DNA from: Chrysomallon squamiferum
Lineage: Eukaryota > Mollusca > Gastropoda > Neomphalida > Peltospiridae
DNA: 64,000 nucleotides
Reading direction: 5' to 3'
NCBI GenBank assembly: GCA_012295275.1
Contig: CM022673.1
Coordinates: 8,297,811-8,361,810 of the forward strand
The notes beneath the pieces are model-generated. The model was given only the letters and a program-made list of their open reading frames with translations, ran no database searches and was not told the DNA's origin. Position 1 is the first letter of the stretch; the number at the start of each line of letters is the position of its first letter. This document shows positions 26,285 through 52,858 of the stretch, one piece after another. The translations under genes and the position numbers were made by a program.

Positions 26285-28960
26285 TTTCTCGACCTTTGGT
26301 GTTTGTACACGCAATAAAGTCGCGAACCACTAGAAAACATTTGGTAAAAATTTATGTCACAGTGACAGTAGTCTTGGTGGCACAGAGTTTTAAGCCAACA
26401 ACAGTTAAGTTACAGGGATGGGCTCTGACAATAAATAACGGTTTTTCTTGCTTTAAAAGCTATTGCTTATCCGCAGATTTTTTATTTTTTTTTTTTTTAG
26501 AAATCATTTAAAAAAAATATATAAATAAATAAATAAAAAAATAAAAATAAAAAATAAAAAAACATATTAATAAATGTTTATGTCTTTGTTATTATTATTC
26601 TATGTGATAGCTATGATCATAAAACGAATTTTGTCCTTTAAATTGGTGACAAGAACCTTGCTACGAATTGTCAAATTTCAAACATCAAAAAATTCTATCT
26701 GACTTTCAAAAGCTATTATGTCCAAAGCCAACCTAACAGTCAGAACATTTGTACATGCAGCTTCAAAGAAATGGAACAGTCAGCTCTACAAATTATCATA
26801 TCTTCAGAAACCATACAATTTTCAAAGCAGACTCGAGACTATCCTTTTTAAGATGTACTACCATGACCGTAACAAACTTAACAGCCTGATGCCAACTCTA
26901 AACATATCTCTTAAGTAACTATGATTAATAAACTTTTCTGCTTCAACTATTGCTATTGTGTATAGACTCTGGGTAGGCAATTATGTTTACAGCAAACAGC
27001 TCCATAGATAGTAGACTGGAATATGCACATTTTTGCCATGTAAATATTTTCGCTCTGCTACAACCAAACACACATGGGTGATATATGAATGCATATATTA
27101 TTGTTATTATATTTCTGATTATTAATGTTTAATGGACCTTGTACATTTTTAAAAAGATGATAGGTAAAATCAACGCTGAAAGACAGCAAGATATTTTCAA
27201 ATAATTATTTCACACACACAGGAATGCCTCTTTTTTGATAAATCTGTGACTGGAAATTAGCTGGGAGATGAAATCTTTCTTTGAAAAATTATATTATAAT
27301 AATCAGAAGCATTAAGTCAAATTTGTTTTATTACAGAAACATTGAAACATTAAATGATTAATCCATAATGGTAATAGACATATTTCCAAATTTAATTTGA
27401 TTTCTATCCACTTCATTGTTAAATTTTAATAATGTATGAATTAACAATTCTTAACCAAATTATTATTGTGGTTAATACCATTATAAATATACTATGTACC
27501 ATTCATAAACAAGTTTCCAGTTAGGAAAAGATAGGCTATAATTACTTTTTGCAAATATTAGTGATCTGTGTGCATGAATATTTATTAACACCTTAAATTT
27601 TGTAGTTTCAAGAAGTAGGGGATGGAAATTGAAAAAAAGTACATAAAACAATGCTCATATTAATATTTTATTGAACTGTGGTTTTTTTTTTAGGATTTAA
27701 AGCATATAGTAATTATATAAGTATACAAAAATACCTGAAAGATCATTACTCTTATGAACACAGTTTACATATTTGCTACAAAATTAAAATATACATCTTA
27801 AATGAAATTAATAAATGAAAAGTTGGCACATTCCTTTTTCTTTTTCTTTTAACTTTATGAATTAAAATAGGCAATTGATATTAATGACAAGTAAACCTGG
27901 ATTTATCTAAAAAGACTATCAAAATCTGTGTGACTGATTCTTTCTCATCTCAACAAAGTCATTTATATAAACACATTAATAACACATTTATTAAATTAAG
28001 GCACATAATTAACTTATTACTTTATAAAAGACCAGATGTCAGATGACTAATTATAAAATGATGAAAAAGATTCTTATTCTCATTTACATTAAATTTGAAT
28101 ACAACTATATGAACAAACAACAATGGATTGTGCATCTTTCACAGCCAGTTAAAATAAACATACTCTCTTATCTCATTCACATTAAGTTGATATAAACAAA
28201 ATTGGCTGATATTAATAATTTATTACAATTTGTAAATGGCACTCTAACACCCAGAAAGGCATTCCATGTTAATGATTAATGTACTTCTTTATGCATCATG
28301 TCATTCAAATGAATATGAAGGTACACTTACAATATTATTAATGAACTATTAAATGTTAAATCTCTGCAAAACTGATTGTCTTTCTTTACATATTAAGTCG
28401 TAAAAACATCTTGTAAATAAATGTAATGAAGCACATTGAAGTAAGGGTCTTGTTATGTCATTGACGGGGTAACAAAAGTGAAATTATATGAAGACAAATT
28501 TGAATAAAACAAATATACACTTATAACACATACTAAAAAATTTCAACATAAGCACAAAAATAACTACCGATACATCAACAAATTAAGTTTTTATGGACAT
28601 GGGATATGAAGTCATTTTGACTAAGTCGTGCACACCATAATCTTACATTTTGAAAGAGCAACAAATGAGACAATAAAAGTAGTGTTTACTTGAATATAAT
28701 ATTTTGTCTTTGTAAATAAACATGTGCATTGGGTGTAAAGTAGATCTGATAATCTGTTTCTTCTACTGTTAATTGTGCAATACAAGTCAATGTATTAATG
28801 TCTGATTCTACCAGTTAGTAATGTCTACACAGTCATTAGCTAATACTGATGAAGGAAATAACTTCTATACAATCAGTGGATACTCATTTCAGTGAACAGT
28901 ATTCTGGCTCCTTCTATTACACGTCTGTACAATATTTGTAAAAAGAAGAAGACATTTTTT
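26285..28960. other. Intergenic region between ACLY and WRN
   Basis: No gene seen apart from a retrotransposon remnant at 26718-26918. It contains an A/T-only stretch at about 26505-26570. A 35-bp segment at about 27424-27460 recurs at about 29330-29365. Confidence 0.6.
26718..26930 (+). pseudogene. Remnant of a non-LTR retrotransposon reverse transcriptase C-terminus
   Basis: The 66-residue open frame contains RTFVHAASKKWNSQLYKL followed by FQSRLETILFKMYY. It resembles the conserved tail of many LINE ORF2 proteins (pattern RSF-x-AAPKLWNSLP ... FK-x-LKT-x-LF). A stop follows and then a short A/T-rich segment. No reverse transcriptase core is present upstream, so this is a 5'-truncated dead copy, typical of LINE insertion. 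Confidence 0.6.
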
Positions 28961-28966
28961 TTTATT
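28961..28966 (-). terminator. Candidate WRN polyadenylation signal (AATAAA)
   Basis: Canonical AATAAA on the minus strand about 105 nt past the WRN stop, next to an A-rich run. It is plausible by spacing, but the base composition makes chance occurrence common. Confidence 0.4.
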
Positions 28967-29070
28967 TACTGAATCAATATCTTTTTAATCTTTGATTATA
29001 CAGTGTCTAAGAAATCACTGTGTGTTTAAGGACTAGATTCATATTAAATCACACTGGTGAAATGAGAAGT

Positions 29071-42534
<13,464 letters not shown>

Positions 42535-43971
42535 GATGGTCAGCTTGAAGTAACTAGTTTTTCTTCAGCAACTTGAAGATGACTTCATTATATATGTAGT
42601 GTAAATATATCATCCACACACATAAACAAAAGAATAAAAGTTACAACATCTGACCTGAAAAACCGGATGACTGCATGTAGATTGAATGTCACTTCGTTCT
42701 TATTATGATAATGTGAATTTACTAAATGTGCACGGTGTTCACTGAATAATAATTACTATGTGTCAGTTTGTCTCCTATGCGAGGAGTCATGCCATACATA
42801 AATAAGAAAAAACAGACAAATAACTTCTTGAACAGTTACATTTTCCTAGCTCTTAAATGTTACCAACATAATTACTCGCCATCACTGTTAAATGTCTGAA
42901 CATAACGAAGGGAAATAATTCAGATAATAAATTATTTGAAGTTACTTCCCATAACTTCTGTAACTTTGATTTCAAACATCACTGATTTAGAATAATTATT
43001 CTTTATTTTTACTTATCTCAAGGAAGTAAATACGAAACTTGGATAAAATGAAAGGAAAATCGTATACATCATATAAAATAATGATTTTATATATTTTTTT
43101 TAATCAACAAATGCGAAACAAAAAATTGTTATTATTTCAACACAAATTACAAGAAGATTAAAAGTTTTTATTTACATATCTTAGCATCATCTCTCGGAGC
43201 ATCTCTTTGAAATTATTAATTTTAGTTTTAGTTTTCTATAAAAGTAATGTTTCATTTCGTTTAAAAGTTAATCAATATATTTGGCAGCTGTATAATAAAT
43301 ATTCATCTAAATAAAAGTCCACTTCGTTCAAGGAATTAATCAATTTTAAATCATGTACACGTACATATTACAATAATTACACTGTCTTGGTTGATATTTC
43401 TTGACAAATGTTACAAGGGTGGGGGATGTATTATTATTATTATTATTATAATTATTATTATTGTTGTTGCTGTTGTTGTTGTTGTTGTTTAAGTAGTATA
43501 ATTCAATATATCGAACCTACTCTATCCAGAACATCTACAAGCACAAAAACAAAAACAAAAGATACCTCTTTTATGTTACTTGCTTTTCCACTGACTATAT
43601 ATATATATATCTGTCTCTCTAACTGTCTGTCTGTCTGTCTACCTATCTATCGGCCTGTATGTCTGTCTCTCTATGCATCTGTCTATCTATATAAATAAGA
43701 CTCCATCACTCGTGATAGACTCGCTCCAGTTGAGCCGTAACTAGTTTCTTCTCGTCTCATTTCTCGTGATGGAATTTTTGTAAATAATAATAAACCTCTG
43801 GGAGGCGGGATGTCTGATGTTAGCGTTAGCCGATAACAGCAAACCACGAAATATGTGAGGTTTTAGTTTGAAACCTTTACACAAGAGTCATATGACTGAC
43901 ACGTGATAACAGTTAAAATGTGGTTTCGAATTAATATTCATTTATAAACATAGAGAAATGTAGCCTACGGG

Positions 43972-44011
<40 letters not shown>
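43972..44011. repeat. A40 homopolymer
   Basis: Forty consecutive A residues on the plus strand. No retroposed gene or target duplication is evident next to it. Confidence 0.95.
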
Positions 44012-44013
<2 letters not shown>

Positions 44014-44434
44014 ATGTTCTGGATCAAAGAAATACTGAAAATATTCTGCTTCCTAGAAAGTTTCACTTTCTGTCATTCCCACACTGAATGTATAATTAGA
44101 TCTGCCTGTAAACTGTTACATTTATGTTTTCTTTGATAACCTAACTCCAAACGATGTAAAGGAAAGTAATTTTCTTGAGTCAGGTAAATAGCACGGCTCA
44201 AACTACCAAATTAATTGATTCTTAAATTGTTCTATGTAACATTCAATTAAAGACTAAATTGAAAAAACATGATAACAATAATGTTATATTTTGGAAAGTC
44301 TTATTTTAGCATATCTAAAACAGGAAGCAAACGATAGTTAATATGTTATGTACTTGTAGCTGGGTGAGGCAACGTACTTTGATGTAATTAGTTCTTCGAA
44401 GAAGAAAAGGATTAAAGAAAGTGAAAGTGCATTA

Positions 44435-44438
<4 letters not shown>

Positions 44439-44509
<71 letters not shown>
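44439..44509. repeat. (GA)n microsatellite
   Basis: About 35 perfect dinucleotide units. Confidence 0.97.
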
Positions 44510-44513
<4 letters not shown>

Positions 44514-45245
44514 TTGCAAAATCAAACTAGCTATAGTTCTTTTCATTCGTTTGATTCTTTTCATTTGTTTCAGGAAACAACGTCTGACATTTCCTAGAAT
44601 TATGCCAGTTATCTCCCTTACACCTTTAAGTCGCGCGTAGCTCGCAAAAACAAGCAAAGAAACACGCCACTGGCTTTATCAGAGAGTGCGTCTTGTCGTA
44701 GACGTGCTTCACCATTGCTTCACCATTCACTGACTCACTCACACCCACAAATATACAAGTACACATACACATTCACATACACACACTAACACGTGAACTC
44801 AAGAGAAAGAAACACAAAGCCAGAAAAGCAATATAGTTCATGCAAACAAATAAAATAATTGTACTGTTTGAGAGAATAAATTCACTGTCATTCCTTTTAT
44901 CCCGAGGCAGACGTTTATAGAAGCAGACAGGAAGCAATGTTCCCAGAAGCTGTGAGTGAAAGGTAATTGACATAGACAATTTCTGTGAAATCTCGTTTCT
45001 TATACACATCTGAACATGTCTTTATAATTAAGTACATAATGTGTATCAATAAAAGCACTAAAAACAGTCTTGTTTAATGATATGGCTATACACTCGTAAA
45101 GGTGCATCCAGGCTTTATTGCAGGAGGATAGGTCTGGCAATCCGGATCGCTGGAAGTTTACCAATATTAAAAGTGTTGTGTTATGAAAAACAAGGCATTT
45201 TCCATGCTTTTTGATGTATATATATTATAATATATTTACATTGCT

Positions 45246-45256
45246 ACACACACACA

Positions 45257-45351
<95 letters not shown>

Positions 45352-45360
45352 ACACACACA
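45246..45360. repeat. (AC)n microsatellite
   Basis: About 57 units with two single-base interruptions (CATA). Confidence 0.97.
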
Positions 45361-45623
45361 TGCATAACTGAAAAATATTATTATTGCAAACAGAAAATTT
45401 CTTTCTTGCATTTTGACGAAGCGCTTTCCAATGAATGAAAATAAAACCTGATATCTGGATAAGGTAGGCAGGTCAAGATAATATCGAATTTAGTGTAAGC
45501 TGATAGGACAGACTCGTGGCTTTTCGTAAAAAAGTTAATATCGGGGATACGTGCACACATCTAGACAGGTTTGTGTTTTGTTTATCATAACCAGTTGCAA
45601 TCAATCAACAGCAGTTTACAACA

Positions 45624-45655
<32 letters not shown>

Positions 45656-46263
45656 ACTTTATTGTGGTCGTAGTTGGGACAGTTTCTACCATGACAGGAT
45701 AATGTCTTCCCGCTACATAGGTGAAGAGCTTCCAAACGTTAGCAATAACAACCATATCAGTTGTTTATATTTTATGTATACATCACATTTCTATATATGA
45801 TAATTATGTTTTTTGTTTAAACTTTATGTCTTAAAGACAGATTAGATCCCATGTGAGAGACGATCCCAAGTGCCCACGCAAATTTACAACTAAGTTTGTG
45901 TTTATTTATGTTTGTTTTCTTTTATCTTTTGAGAGGTTTGCTCGGTAATCGAAATGTCTGTCGAATTTCTCTCAAATATAATTTTTGTTAGATGAACACT
46001 GACCACAGTGTAAATAAAAGTTTAACATTATATTATTATTCCCGAAGTAAACTGAGCATCGTTGACCCTGCTATAGAGATTTATTCTCTCGCTGTTAAAC
46101 ATTAAGACCTAATATGTTTAGTATACAGTGATTGATATTTGTTAAGTGGATTTCGATCCAAACAGTATGCCCAAACATAAATTTAAATTACTTTTGATTG
46201 TGCATTGTGACCGATTAATTTTAGAAATGTTTATAAGAAGTGATGATGATGATGATGACAACG

Positions 46264-46337
<74 letters not shown>

Positions 46338-46343
46338 AAATAA
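46264..46343. repeat. Compound (TAA)n / (TAAA)n microsatellite
   Basis: Trinucleotide units pass directly into tetranucleotide units. A short (GAT)n run lies just upstream, near 46240-46258. Confidence 0.95.
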
Positions 46344-47019
46344 TAAAAATGGAACTCCTTCCATTAAAAACTCTCAGATTTCCCACAAAATGGAACAAAA
46401 CAAAATAAAACAAACAACAGTTACTAATAAACAAGAACGCTTTTGGTACAGAGCTGATGTTCTCGTTATTGTGCATCAGGCTAGTATCTTTTAACGTAAA
46501 TCAGGTAAAATAAATATTGCTAACTGATTGCCATAAAATGCACCGCAGACCTCCGATACCTCCAAACACATGTAAAACAACGTGTACTTTACTCTTCGTG
46601 AAGAAAACCAGTCGAAATAATCCCCGATGAAAAACATCTGTATGTACGTAGTCATCACCGGTATAAAGGTAAAAACTGATATCTTGTGTTTATTTCCGAC
46701 GCAATTTTTATTAAAGTGTTTTATGATCAAAATAAGGTTCTGATCATACAAGGCAGCTGTTCAATATCTGTTTATTACTTCGGTGTTGGTGAACTTCGTG
46801 TTTGTAATGTCGCAGTGGTGGCGGGACTAACGCGCGTGCAATATTTTCTGGGTCCAGATCTTGGCTCGGTAGCTGAGGAATAAACACAACACACATCAAA
46901 TAAACAATAGTAAACATACTTCCTTTATTCTCACGTGTTTTTATTAAGAGCAAAGAAGTTTTCTTTCGTTGTTGTTTAGTCCCCTTTTCTTCATCTTTTT
47001 CCTTTGTTTCTTTTTATTA

Positions 47020-47058
<39 letters not shown>

Positions 47059-48618
47059 TAGTGTTCTTCAGGCAGTTAACCATTACAGTGTAATGAGGTC
47101 AGACCCTAGACTGTCTGCTCTGCTGTGGGTTAAATGTGTTTTTTGTTTTGTTTGTTTTTTTGTTTCGACCTTGAAGTCCTCCGACAAATTTGTTTTATTA
47201 GTGTGGAATTTCTGGTTTCGAAATGTAATACGTATGATACAAACCGGCTTGGGTTTTACTCAGTCTGTACCGACTAAACTGTTATTCATGATGCAAATGT
47301 TGTTTTTTGTTTGTTTTTAAACGGAGAGATTATTAACTAATAAAACACCTTTTCGTGTATCTTGTGTCTGTCTATTTGTGTGTGTCTGAATTGTGTATGA
47401 AGTATGATCAAGGTGTAAATAATATATAATGTACTGAGTTAATTATACACTGAGACATTTTATTTTATTATTATTGTTACTTTTATATAAATAATATTGT
47501 TTATATTTTACGTTAGATCATAAATTAACTATTAAGTAACATCTGTGTTCTGCTTTTTATTTTTGTGTGCCAGTATCAAATCATAATTCATCCGGAATAA
47601 TTCTAAATATCTGTCAGTTTACGCTATGCTTCTAGTAAATGTATGGACTAACTTTTTACGGACTGATGATTTTATTTATCGCATGAGTGCATGTTGTAAA
47701 CCAGTATGCCTCTTTCGCGGGAATAGACACACCTAAACTCCACTGCTTTCAGTAAAAGAGGCATGGCAAAACCAATTAATTTGGCACTGCAAGTGGTGAC
47801 AGATCCCCTTGAGTGTCGAGAAAAATTACCAGAAATAGACTGACGTGTTACATTTTTGGAGTCGTTCCCGAATCGAATGAACTGATCGTAGAAAATAGCC
47901 CATTAACATTTAGCACTAATTCGTTCCAATCAGTCCTCCCAATAAACTTCTGTTGTCTTTCATTTTATTTATATTTTGTTTAAAGAGAAAAAAAAATAGT
48001 CGTCTTTAAGATATACCCTTGTTTTGTATGAAATTCAGAGTTAATAAAATTAAAAAAAAATAAAATGGAAATTAACAATAAAGTGAAATGAGCTTTAGCT
48101 GGAATGCAAAGACAATTCTGGAACTATTTTATTAGGTGATTAACAGATTTAAGTTCAGTGGACTTAAAAAGTTGGCACATTGTAGAGATGTGTTTCACGT
48201 TATCAAAAACACATTTATTAGTTAACATTTTCTAAAGTGGTAGAGATGGCTGTCATATGTATTGGTGATTAGTACTTTCATATGTAGCATTTGTGTACTT
48301 TAATCAGAAATGAAAAAGCTGTGATAATAATAATAAATATAGTAATAAGTATTTATTTCATTAGTGATTTTTTTTTTTTTAACAAAGATTACATTTATAA
48401 ATAATTTTGCAAATGAAACAAACAGTGAATTAATCAACAGTTTCATGATATAAAAAAGATAAATATGTACATGAATTTAAAAAAACAAAAGAAACAATAA
48501 TTACACTAATAAGCACCCTGTTTCGAACAAACATGCTGAGCTTAGGCCCATAACTGGCATGCTTCTTTTAAAAATAAATCAAATCGACCCTCACGTGGAC
48601 AAGAAAATGGAAAGTGAG

Positions 48619-48657
<39 letters not shown>

Positions 48658-50595
48658 AAATAAAAAACAACAACCCTACAGAAAAAGTCTTCAAATGCTT
48701 CTCGCGATAACAGAAAGTAGTTACCGTCGTCATGGATACGTTCCTGCCAAAGGGGGCGGGAAAAAAATCGAATCTGGCGTTAACGTTAAGTGGGTCTGCA
48801 TCTTCATGTCAAAACTGTCATCGGACTTTTAAAATGAATCTCCGTTGATGTACAATAATTAAGAAACTAATTTATTACTCGGCTAAAATAACTGTAACGT
48901 ATGGAAACCATCTGACCAACTTTAAAAATATATAAAAGAGATCTAGTATTAAAATATTTGAAAAAAAAAAAAAAAAAAAAAAAAAAAGAAACAACAGAAA
49001 TTACAAATAGTTATTGATTCAGAAGCCAGAATATTTGTTATATTAGTACGAAGATTTATTGCAGTAATGACACTGTAACAAAACAAAACTCAAAAGTCAC
49101 AGAGGAAAAATTAACAAACTAAACGCTACGAAAAGAAATGAAGAAAACGTCATTAATTCGACTAAAACGAAGTGAAATACATTTTAATGGTGAAGATGAA
49201 AACAAATGTGTGTAACATTTAAAACAGTTTCAACTTTAGAGAAATGTATAATTATATGGATTTATATAAAGACCATTGTTTTTATGTTTTAAACTGATCA
49301 GTTTAAAACCCTATGTTTCTACAAAACTGATGGCGTACTTTTGGTGTCGATAATCCTGGTTTATACAGGTTGTTAACAAGTTTTTTACAAGCAAGTTTGG
49401 AATGCAAAGTATGAGGCAACTTACGCTATGGGCTTTTAAAATATGGTAAAGTGCAAATAGATTCGCCGGTGATAAAGAAGCTTTCCACGTGTCAAAATTC
49501 TTCTTCTGCAAAGAAAGCAAAAATGCTTCGGTAACGACATTTATAATCAGAATGTTCCAAAACACGAAGGAATTCATGTCTGTTTCCGTCATTTCGTAGA
49601 AAACAAAACTGGTATTATCATCTGCAAATACCTTCTTGTAAACACACGAGAGTAAAAAAAAAAAAAAAAAAAGAAAAAAAAATTAAAAAAAGACAGAAGG
49701 AAAAAGAGTAAAGAAATAAGACATTTGACTAAACACTGCATTTTCAATCCTGCCAGTTAAAACAAATTTGATTTTTATTCTGTTTGTCTTTTGACATTAC
49801 ATTAAATGTGATAAAAAATGGATTATTTGAAAAGAAGTAAATCTTTATGCACAACTTCATGGTAAATAAATATGTTACTATATTTGTTAAAAAAAAAAAA
49901 AAGTTATTACACCATTTCTGTCACAATACACATAATTTTCATCAAACGAATTCGTATTGCACACTATTAGAAAAAACAAAACAACCCAACAACAACAAAA
50001 AAAACAACAACACAAAAACAAGTCACCCTCTTGCTCTTAATGTCTGTCTGATGAAGACATTCACATACATGCACATACTTACAGATTAATGAAAAAAACC
50101 CAACTAATAACAAAGAATCAACAATTATGATATGCAAAAACGATGTCACCGGTACAAAGGGAAACAATATGATAAATAAGTAGGTTTTTCTTTATAGCGT
50201 ACTTTTCACCAAATGTAGGTTTCTGATTAATTTGAATCTTACCTCGATGTGTTAAGGCTCAAACATCTCATGAAATACACCCATAAAATCAAATCACCAC
50301 TTACTTGTTAAACATGATTATGTTGTAATTATAAATAATTATTATAGTTAATAATTATTGTCTTCAGGAAGAAGAAGCAGAAGAAGAAGAAGAAGAAGAA
50401 GAAAAAGATAAAAGAAGAAGAAAAAAAAATCATTAATAAATACACATTATCACTGTAGTTCTACTTCAAGTAAAACCCGTTTTACTCATTAAAGACACAC
50501 TGTCTTTCCGTATTTATATCCTTTCTTTAACCAGTCCAAGTCTCATCTAATGCAGCTGAAATACAAACACCAATAATCAAACAAACAAATGAAAT

Positions 50596-50596
50596 A

Positions 50597-50691
<95 letters not shown>
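50596..50691. repeat. (AAT)n microsatellite downstream of the ligand gene
   Basis: Around 30 AAT/ATA units with one interruption, about 100 nt past the ligand stop codon. It may lie in the 3' UTR. Confidence 0.95.
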
Positions 50692-50692
<1 letters not shown>

Positions 50693-50789
50693 GTAATCAG
50701 CTTGCTTCACGTGGCACAAGTAACATCGTAACAGTTATGGAACCGTTTTCTTGTTTTGTTTTCAAACATTACTGACAGCAGTGAACTGT

Positions 50790-51583
50790 TCAGTCCTGGC
50801 ACCCACACCTCGTCACCACGAAATCTGGCAGAACACGACTAACTAGCATCAACCCTTCCCGCCTGTAAACCAGACGCAGCGACTTGCGTTTTGTCGGGAC
50901 GCACTCGGATTGCGTGGTCAGATCATTGCGACCCATGCACACGCCGGAGCAATACGCCGCCGTGAAGCCGGGAGGGGAGATAATCCAGTCGTCCCAGCCA
51001 ATGTCACGAAAGTTGACCTCGATGGTCGACTTGCAGCACCTGTTGCGACGACGGTTGTTGCACTGCACTTGAATATTTCTCTTTGTTCTCGATTCAATCA
51101 TCGTGTGAAGAATCAGAAAAGGCCTCCTGGAATTTAACTTCTTCTTTTTTAACTGTCTTGTATGTTTCAGCTGTCTTTTGTTCCGTTTACCCGAATGAAC
51201 CATGACTACTTGTGTGTGTTTGCGACAACCCCGACATTTGACGTACAGCAGTAACCTACCCTCGGAAGAATCGACCAGGTTTTGCATCAACGTTTGCGGC
51301 AAAGTAACTTTAAACCATTTGTTCTTCTTAATTCGTGACTTCACTGAAGCAATCTTATCCAAAGGCTTTCCTTTATCATTGACCGTGAATACCGTCAAAA
51401 TAATCCTCCTACCTCGGTTCTTTCGTTTTTTCTTTTTCCCGCCTTCTCGAAGAGAGGCTCGGTGTTTGCGACGTAATTTCGTCTTAACTCGAAGGAGCAG
51501 ACTGGCGCTCTTAACAGTGAAATGTTTATTATGCGTGTCGTGTGCAAGGTGGAACTGAATAATGTTGTCGTCTGTGAAATTAT
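50790..51583 (-). CDS. Exon 2 of the TGF-beta ligand: C-terminal prodomain, furin site and mature ligand
   Basis: The acceptor at 51583 follows GTACTTTCAG. The exon gives residues 99-362 and ends in TGA at 50790-50792. The prodomain end is highly basic (GGKKKKRKNRGRR, KRNKRQLKHTRQLKKKK), more so than in most activins, and could bind heparan sulfate or be cut at several sites. Local GC content and CpG density are much higher than in the flanks, as expected of real coding sequence here. Confidence 0.92.
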
Positions 51584-51863
51584 CTGAAAGTACAATAACA
51601 GAATTTGTTTATTAATATACAAAAATTAATGAATGAATAAGACTTTAATTAAGTTATAAATGCTGTTGCAACAACAATTACCACCACCACTCTGTGTTCT
51701 GTTTGTGTGTGAGTGTAAATAAATAAATAAATCAATAAAACCATAAATAAATAAATATAAATATATATATATATATTATCCTGCAATCACTGTATATAGT
51801 CACTGAACAAAAATATAGCTTTTTGGGACGAACTTATTTTACTTCGATAAATTACTTGCTATT

Positions 51864-51949
<86 letters not shown>

Positions 51950-52814
51950 TCACTATTTAAAAGTAGGCTAGATTTTTTTTTTTTTAAACCCACCTATTTT
52001 GTAAACGGTTTTCATTTAAAGAATAACAAATTGTTTATTAAGAATTATTTTTTTTTGTAGGCGACAACGAAATCAGTTGTGCGTTTATTTACTTTGTCGA
52101 GACCGGTGAATTTAGATGTGAAACAGTTAGTTTCATTTAGTTATGCATTATTAGTACTGCAGGATAACAGAAATAACTGGTTACCGTCATAAGCTTTATC
52201 CTGCTCAGTCGAACAGCGATCGCTGCTCGGCGTTGACTCACTTCACTCAGCATTCCAGTCTTTGCAGGATAAAGCTGATATCTTATGACAGTAATCAGTT
52301 TTTCCCATATACAGAGGTACCTTGACTTACAAGTTTAATTCGTTCCGTGACCAAGATCGTAACTCAGTTTGATCGTATATCAAATCTATTTTCCCAACCA
52401 TTAATCCATTCCATCCCCCAAAAAACCATCCCCAGATTTTTTTGTAACGTGTTTTTGTAAATGACAAATAGTGTATAAAAACAAAATAAAAGAGAATGTA
52501 AAGAAACAAATTGGTTTTGTAAAGTGTATTTATCTTGGAGATCAGACAAATTATTTTAACGCCTTAGGCTTGAGTTACAGCTTCAGTTTGGAACTACGCT
52601 CGTACTGCCTAGCCTTCCGCGGGAGGTAATAACGTGAAATAAGTGAGTGATAGGGGGATTCTGGTCGGATGTTGTGTTGTTCTTTGCGCCAACTAACGGC
52701 TGCGTATCTAAAGCTCGCTCTTAACTCGAATTTTGGCTCGCAACTCAAAACCGAACAAGCGTCTACTCGTAACTCGGAAAACTCGTAAGTTGAGGCACTT
52801 GTAAGATACCACTG

Positions 52815-52858
<44 letters not shown>

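Larger units (their letters stand above)
42535..50789. other. Intergenic region between WRN and the TGF-beta ligand
   Basis: No gene recognised in 8.2 kb. Contents: A40 at 43972-44011, (GA)n at 44439-44509, (AC)n at 45246-45360, (AT)n near 45626-45655, TAA/TAAA repeats at 46264-46343, ATT repeats near 47020-47059, A-runs near 48624-48653 and 48960-48986, and (AAT)n at 50596-50691. One possible exon is discussed separately (49424-49592). CpG-bearing patches near 43.80-43.92, 44.60-44.72 and 48.72-48.80 kb could be regulatory, but nothing specific is supported. Confidence 0.6.

Noticed and set aside
47700-47900. Possible LTR or primer-binding-site-like sequence
   Set aside because: No paired LTR, no coding remnant and no convincing tRNA complement.
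42535-50789. Upstream exonuclease exons for WRN
   Set aside because: Scanned the minus-strand frames for DnaQ-type motifs and found none.
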